Part shown: positions 57,902 through 64,000 of the stretch, in pieces
How positions within the stretch are numbered: position 1 is the stretch's first letter
Layout of the letters: every line of letters begins with the position of its first letter
Origin: Acanthaster planci
Taxonomy: Eukaryota; Echinodermata; Asteroidea; Valvatida; Acanthasteridae
DNA: 64,000 nt
Direction: 5' to 3'
Assembly (NCBI RefSeq): GCF_001949145.1
Contig: NW_019091365.1
Coordinates: 2,076,207-2,140,206, forward strand
Notes under the pieces: generated by a model
Told to the model about the DNA's origin: nothing
Seen by the model: only the letters and a program-made list of their open reading frames with translations
The model's database searches: none
Position numbers and translations under genes: made by a program

Positions 57902-60900
57902 ATGACAACAAGGTAAATACCTTTCTTTTTGGACGTTGCAGTTTTATCAAGTCAGTAACATTGTTTAATTTAGCTTGTTTAATTGTGTTGCTTCTTTAGT
58001 TTACAGTCAGCTACTGAGCTAGTTTGTAATCCCAATTTCACAAACCTACAGCAACGACAGCAACAGTGTGCATTCGCCAGTTGGGAAAATTGGTTCTCAG
58101 ATTATACATGCACTCCCTTTAAACTGTTGAAAAGCTTCTCCAGACTAAAGCTACATGTACTGGTATATCAATTGCAGAAAAGTTTCATTTCATTGAGTAT
58201 ATTTAGTACTTCATTAAAAGCAGTAAAAGAAAGAAAACTGATAAGTTTGGAGAAAGGTAAAGAGTTTTTTCCCGCACAGTGGATCAAACCCTTGGTCTGG
58301 TAGTCCATAGTCTGCCATCATTATTTAATAGTCCTTTGAGGCGACTGATAGACTTGCAGAAAATAAAACCTCACAATGTTACTTCAAGTGACAGCAAAAC
58401 CTGACTCGTGTTATTGCATGTATTGCTGCTCTTTCCATAGCCTCATGAATTGGGGGACCAGTAGTTCTCTTTCAGCATCTCTCTCACTCACGAAAGAGAT
58501 TGCGCACAAACTTTCATCTCCGATTTGAGATGTCTTTGAGGACGAACTTAAATGACTCGAGGAAAAGCAAGGAAATTGCAAACAATTCCGACTGCTCTTT
58601 TTTGGTTGAACACATATAGCATTATATTTAGGCTGCTATTTTTTTGAAGGGAGGGAGAGCTCCCTGTTCCCTATCCTGTCCAAAAAAGGCTGGGGAAATG
58701 CTGCATTTGGCTTAACCCTAACCCCTAGGGTGTATGTAAAATCGTATTGAAATTGGAGGATTTGGGAGTGTTAGGATTAAAGGGGAAGTTTGTTGACAAA
58801 TAAAAATTTGTAGATTATGTTATAATTACTATTTTGAACTGAGATACACATGTACTTGTGTGCATACAGCAGGCTATGATTAAAGCATCAAACATTTGTC
58901 GGGTGTGTAATTTATGCAGATTACATATATTAATCTTTGACGGCAGTCGGATTTGCTTCGTAATTTCATCTGAAACCTTCTCAGAAAAATCTTTCAACCT
59001 TTACTATGATTATTTTAATCATTGATTTGAGCTAGCTCTGATGCCCACCACTCAATTTTGTGCTCCAGAGAAAACATATATGCCGTTTCATATTTTCTTC
59101 CCACGCACTCGATGACTGCCCCGCATGGTAGCAAGAGCTCAAATTCTTGTCTTGAATAGACTGTGGGCGTGTTGTGAGCCAGCAGTGTCTTAGCACAAGA
59201 GTAATTTGATAATTCATTGTTACAGTATATTGCAATACTCATTGCCACTTTCTTGAAAATGCTTCTAATTTTCTGTTAAAAGGAAGAAAATTCTGATGAA
59301 TAGAAAGTGACGTTTGTCATTGAGACCATATGCATGTAGTTATTATAAAGCTTAGTAATTGTATACTGAAGTGGGCGGTTATTTAAAACCCGTCTGTGGG
59401 CGGTCAGTTGGTGCCCATTACTTGTATGTATGTACATGTACCAACAATCCTAGGGTAGGATTTATTCAGCAGTATCGACTGCTCGCTGTGACCTGAAGTA
59501 CGTAGCAGATGCATGCTTTTTCCAGGTCACAATTTAACAAGGAGCTACATTTATGTGGGTGATAAGCTGATAATGTGGCCTGTGTTTTGTCATAAGGTAG
59601 GTGTATATGCTATCTCACCAAAGGCTTTTTTTCATATTTACATGCATGCTGTGTACAAATTAGAAATGTATAAAAGCAAAGGATGTGTAAACAATTCCAT
59701 GATGATCTGAACTAGGTGTTATGCAGGACTGAATGTGAGATTATGGTGTAACGTATTAGTGATGTACACGTATGTACAAAATAACAGTGTCACCACAGCA
59801 TCTGTAACCATGTCTATCTGCAGATTGGATCGCCTGTTCCTTCTGTTGGATACTGGGTCCACCCCAGTGACTCGCCAGGCGGCAGCACAGCAACTGGGGG
59901 AGGTGCAAAAGCTCCACCCACATGAACTCCACAACCTCCTCGCAAAGGTCAGTTTTGTTTCCACTTCCTTAAGTGCAAACTGCATAGGCCAGGTTCGATC
60001 AGCAACGATTTTGTTGACTGGTAATCTATGCACAAAAGTGTATACGAATATTTGGAACCAGACAAAATTGAGCTTGTGATTGACTAACGTTCACTGATTG
60101 ACCTCGACTGCTGTGCAGCCATTTTGGAGTTTCTTTTTATTCAGGATTTTGTTTTCAGATCAAAGTTTCTGAAAAGCTACTTGTAGCATGTTGCATGTTG
60201 AGAAGTTTTGTGTTGCTTTTAGCCAGAAACTCTCTGAACTTTCTTTTTAGATTCACTTTTATTTGAGGAGTTCCACCTGGGAAACGAGAATAGCCGCTGG
60301 TCAAGCCATAGAAGCAGTAGCTAAGCATGTGCCTCACTGGGCACCAATCAAGAAGATCAAAGAAGGTGAACAGTCTTACTATTTTGTTGTGTTTGTTTTT
60401 TGTTTCGTTTTTAATTTTTTATTTCAAGAAGTATGCTTTTATGTATCTTGGAGTGCTGGTAAATGTCTTTCTAGTGAGCTTTTAAAATCATTCCTTCAGA
60501 TTTTTTGTACTGTTGTCTTAAAAAGGGTTACAGTAAAAACCATGTGAAAAATTCCATTTTCTTGAAATTCAGTCCGAAAATCAAAAATTCCATGTCCAGA
60601 TATTGAGCACTTAATCAGGTGGAGGGTTTGTTAACATGTTGCATCTTCAAGAAACATCACGTTAATATCCAGGATACTACACTATTTTCATATCGAAGTT
60701 ATAAGGCCAAGAAGAAAAAAGCTGTGCTTCCAGTTAAATGCCTCTCAAAAATAGGGTCAGTCGGTCAGAAAAGGGGGGGGCATTTTTTGTGCTGATTGAA
60801 TGGTAGCTGTGCCAAATTACCGGTTGATCCAAAATAAATGGTTAAACTAAATTCTTGATATTTGGTAATAAATTGTGGGAATGATAAAATGCAGTAATAT

Positions 60901-61564
60901 GTAAAACAGTAACCAAAACCTATTAACATTTGTAATGATTCTGTGATGACAAGGGTTTTATAGGTCAGTATATCCTTCATTTTAGTCGTTCCTGAATATT
61001 GAATAGCCATAAAGTACTTTAACTGTGCCCTTGACTTTTATGCAAGCAGACCTTGGGCACATTAAGTAGTACAATGCGTATGGTGGTATTAACTCACCCT
61101 GTACAGTATATCTTTATCGTAGACACTATGCATATGTGCTCATAGTACTGCGTCACTGAATGCTCCCCCCTGCTTTGATTCTAGGGGATGATTTTGCCGT
61201 TCTTCAGTTTGGACTTGCTTATTTAATACCTCCAAAAATTTCAGTTGAAGGTTTTTTTTCGGCCTCCTTTTAAAGCTCCTTTCAAGCTCTGTCATCAACT
61301 AAAGGTTTGTAATTCTTGGCTGATCATTTCAAACTCTTGGTGAAAAATGTACCAAGTATGTGCGGTGTGTGAGTGTTTGCATGTTGCTTTTCTCAGAGGG
61401 TTCAGTTGGGAGCAGCGGACCACGCATTGCCACACCTGTCCACCAAGAGCGGGAGGCCGACCAGCTCAAGTTTGACAAATTTGACGTGAACCGGGTCCTG
61501 AGACATGGTTCGTCGCTGCTTGGCTCGGCAGGAACTGAGTATGAGCTGGACCTGGAAGAGACAG
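57902..61564 (+). CDS. BTAF1: BTAF1 (TATA-binding-protein-associated factor 172), first four exons
   Basis: BTAF1/Mot1 is a nuclear Swi2/Snf2-type ATPase that strips TBP from DNA; this is its N-terminal HEAT-repeat region that contacts TBP. Exons: 57902-57912 (an 11-nt micro-exon ATG ACA ACA AG before gtaaat), 59824-59947, 60251-60365, 61397-61564, all in phase. The joined start reads [20 protein letters not shown], close to human MAVSRLDRLFILLDTGTTPV. Later landmarks: [40 protein letters not shown] and [20 protein letters not shown]. The ATPase domain and most HEAT repeats lie beyond the right edge; I found no fifth exon before 64000. The micro-exon is inferred from phase, splice sites and the resulting N-terminus. 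Confidence 0.94.
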
Positions 61565-64000
61565 GTGAGATGGGAATGAGTCAAGTTTAACAACCGAAAT
61601 TCACACAAATATTTGACAATAACTTTTACATTTACTTCTTACAAGTCCTACCAGAAGAGATTCCATTTTTTGTATATATGTAGCAGTACCTACAGATTAT
61701 TAGTTTTCTGTTGGACTCAAATGGCTTTGGTGAAATTCCATATTTCCCTTTCTCTTGGCTTTAGTTTGTGTGTGAAAGAGGGAGGAAGATATTTCTTCTA
61801 GCAACAATTTCCCTTGAGGTAGCACATAGGGAGTATGTGTGCACATTATTTGTGTCATCTTGTACCATTGAAGAGTGGTCATTGTGTTTCCCGTTATTCC
61901 TACACTGTGACATAGACTATAGCTCTGAGGACAAAAACTGACCTGTGAGGACGGGGAAATATCCTCAGTTCCTGTGTGGTCTGTCCGCTATTGTGATGTG
62001 GAACATGCTTGTTCATGTGCCTCCAATGATAAGGAATACTTGTCTCTAAGTTTTATTTGCAAATCAGTAGTGTATTTACATAGCCACACGGGCACACAAA
62101 CAGTGGTGTTTTTACATGGGGCTGGCCTAGTCCCAATTGCCACCAATTAAGGAGTAAATCTATTTTGAGTAGACAGTCGCCAAACAGCAATGGCTTTGCG
62201 ACTAAAATCAGTCATTTTGCCTGATGTGTGTATGTCATCAACCAATTGACAAATGGTCATTGACTGAACTTGGCCATTTTGTTGAAAATGGGCATAGCAT
62301 GGTATAGTTTGAGGAGGAGAAAGCAAATTGCTTTGGGGAATTTTCAGGAGGAATTGATCAATAGGACAGTAATGTAAATGGTGCTGCTATATTAAACATT
62401 GTAGTTTAAATATCAAAAATATTGTAACGTAATGCGGTATCGATTGGTGTCATACTGGTCTTCCGGTTGTCAGTTGGTTGGACCAAAGTTGTTTCCCAGC
62501 TGCTAGGTATACCTATTTGTACAATTATTTGAGGGTACGAGTTTAGCCCAGCAGTCCCTTTAAAAATGCACACCAGACGTGACTCACCCTCTTTTCCCGC
62601 ATGTCAATTTTCTAGAGCACACCTGTTGTCACAGAGAAGAATTTGCACCTGAGAGCAGGAAGGAAGCCCCAAACTCTGAGAGTTTGGAGCGTAGTAATCG
62701 ATACAGTTGAAACTTCATAATCACAGGACTTATTGGTAATCACTTGATGATGAGTTTTGCACACATTTATAAATTAACATTGGGGTAGGTTGTAGCATTT
62801 AGGTGAGGCGCATTTGCGAAGGCACATGCATGTCTTTGAAATAAAAGATCAACATCCTGGCTATGTGTGAATTGTACCCGTTTCCTCCCATCATTGCCAC
62901 TGTTGGCTTGGGTGTGTTAAGCTGAAATTTGAAAGTTGATGTGGTTCTTCTGAGTGGTGTGTTGTGGGCCAGGTGATAAATTGCTGCCAAAATGGATTGC
63001 ATCATCGGCCTTCTAAGCTAGACCATTTGCTGACGTAGATCGGCCCAACCGGGCAGCAGGTTGTTCAATATGTTCATTTGATAGTTTGCTTACCTGACGC
63101 AAGTGATTTTTGGGGGTTTCCAGCAAAATAGGAAGAGATTCAGTGGACTGCCATTTTTAGTCAGTCGGTTTGGAATCAAGCCCCATGTTCTAAGTACATG
63201 AATAAATTATAGAACTTCAGAAAAATGTCGCCTTTCATGGAATGTATCAATTTCCAAATGATGTTCCTGTTTCTTTTCAAAGAAGATTTATTATTTATTG
63301 GTTTTACAAAAGGATTCAATTACATGCTCTGACTTCTTGTAATGAAAGTAAAACTGATGTCTCACCCTTCGATTCGCACTATTTACAAAATTAGATCATC
63401 AAATACAGGAAATTAATATGTTTGGATTTGATACATGCATTAAATTTTAATTTTGTAGACATGCATTGGTCTTGATGTACATTTAACTAGGCACACGTTT
63501 TCTTATTTTTTAATGCTCTGAAAATTGTAATAAGTTATTATGGTCCATAGAAATTCACACCACAGATGGTGCAAAAATTGACCATACTTTCAAATTTGAA
63601 TTTTTTTCTGCAAATTATTCATACTCAAATTAGCTCTCTTCATGTTAATTTTGTGTCCAATTTTACATTAAGTCAACTTCAATACCAGATGTTAATTTCC
63701 TGCGGTATTGGGAATGCTGAATTTGTTAATGAAGTCCATTTGCAAGTCAGAATTACTTAATGGAAACAGGAATTGCAATCATTTCACCTCAAGAAAGGTT
63801 TTCTTGCATGGACCACCTCACAAATACATACGTAGTTTTTGGTATACTGTACTTAGTTGTAGGTTTCAAATTAGTTCATTTAAAAGGTAGTTTCTGCAGT
63901 TTTTGACATTTTGTAAATAGCAATTAATAAGAAGAAAAAACTTGGAAATTTAATGGCTTTCTTTTAAAACTTCCAACTTCAGCCCATGCATTTTACATTG
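61565..64000 (+). other. BTAF1 intron 4 (continues past the window)
   Basis: The next expected coding block, corresponding to the human segment starting ERIARQRKLLQKKLG, is not present on the plus strand here. The stretch is AT-rich, with no recognised repeat, RNA gene or exon on either strand. Confidence 0.7.

Noticed and set aside
1-64000. CRISPR arrays, operons, riboswitches or prophage
   Set aside because: The window is clearly animal nuclear DNA; no regularly spaced repeats or prokaryotic gene organisation were seen.

Overview
The window is nuclear DNA from an intron-rich animal, and no prokaryotic-style gene is present. Almost every open reading frame longer than 60 codons is a shadow. 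Real coding sequence occurs as short exons (about 50-370 bp, with one of 918 bp) bounded by AG/GT splice sites. The conserved genes, tRNA-derived SINE-like repeats, CR1-like, DIRS-like and Gypsy-like retroelement relics and the recurrent palindrome TACATGTA suggest a marine invertebrate, most likely an invertebrate deuterostome (lancelet, hemichordate or echinoderm). The sequence alone does not let me choose among these.

Layout, left to right. (1) 59-817 (+): the last two coding exons of MRPS7, a mitochondrial ribosomal protein; the gene begins left of the window. (2) 2975-26163 (-): a nearly complete TMEM94 homologue in 28 coding exons, tail-to-tail with MRPS7. I rebuilt it exon by exon and every exon phase joins (1,519 codons counting the stop from the first conserved residue). 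Its introns and 3' UTR hold several inverted-repeat elements, a decayed DIRS-like retroelement (20196-21935), a three-copy tandem repeat and an assembly gap (8453-8564). (3) 26745-28615: a broken partial duplication of TMEM94 exons 5-7, upstream of the gene's first recognised exon. (4) About 28.6-42.7 kb: a gene-poor stretch with two CR1-like LINE fragments (-), a rearranged Gypsy-like relic (+) and several short non-autonomous elements. (5) 42738-47912 (+): all six coding exons of a UPF0193 protein (C22orf23/EVG1 homologue, 232 aa). (6) 49312-54236 (-): all five coding exons of NOL12 (236 aa), tail-to-tail with the previous gene. (7) 57902-61564 (+): the first four coding exons of BTAF1, which runs off the right edge and is head-to-head with NOL12.

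The genes do not form one pathway. They are housekeeping genes of mitochondrial translation, ER ion transport, rRNA processing and transcription, plus a UPF0193 protein of uncertain function. The neighbourhood is still informative: MRPS7 and TMEM94 are near each other on human 17q25.1, and C22orf23 and NOL12 are near each other on human 22q13.1, so two human linkage pairs adjoin here.

I found no convincing novel gene system. The most unusual structures are the partial TMEM94 duplication whose parent copy alone carries a DIRS-like insertion, and two foldback structures that each enclose a tRNA-like SINE.
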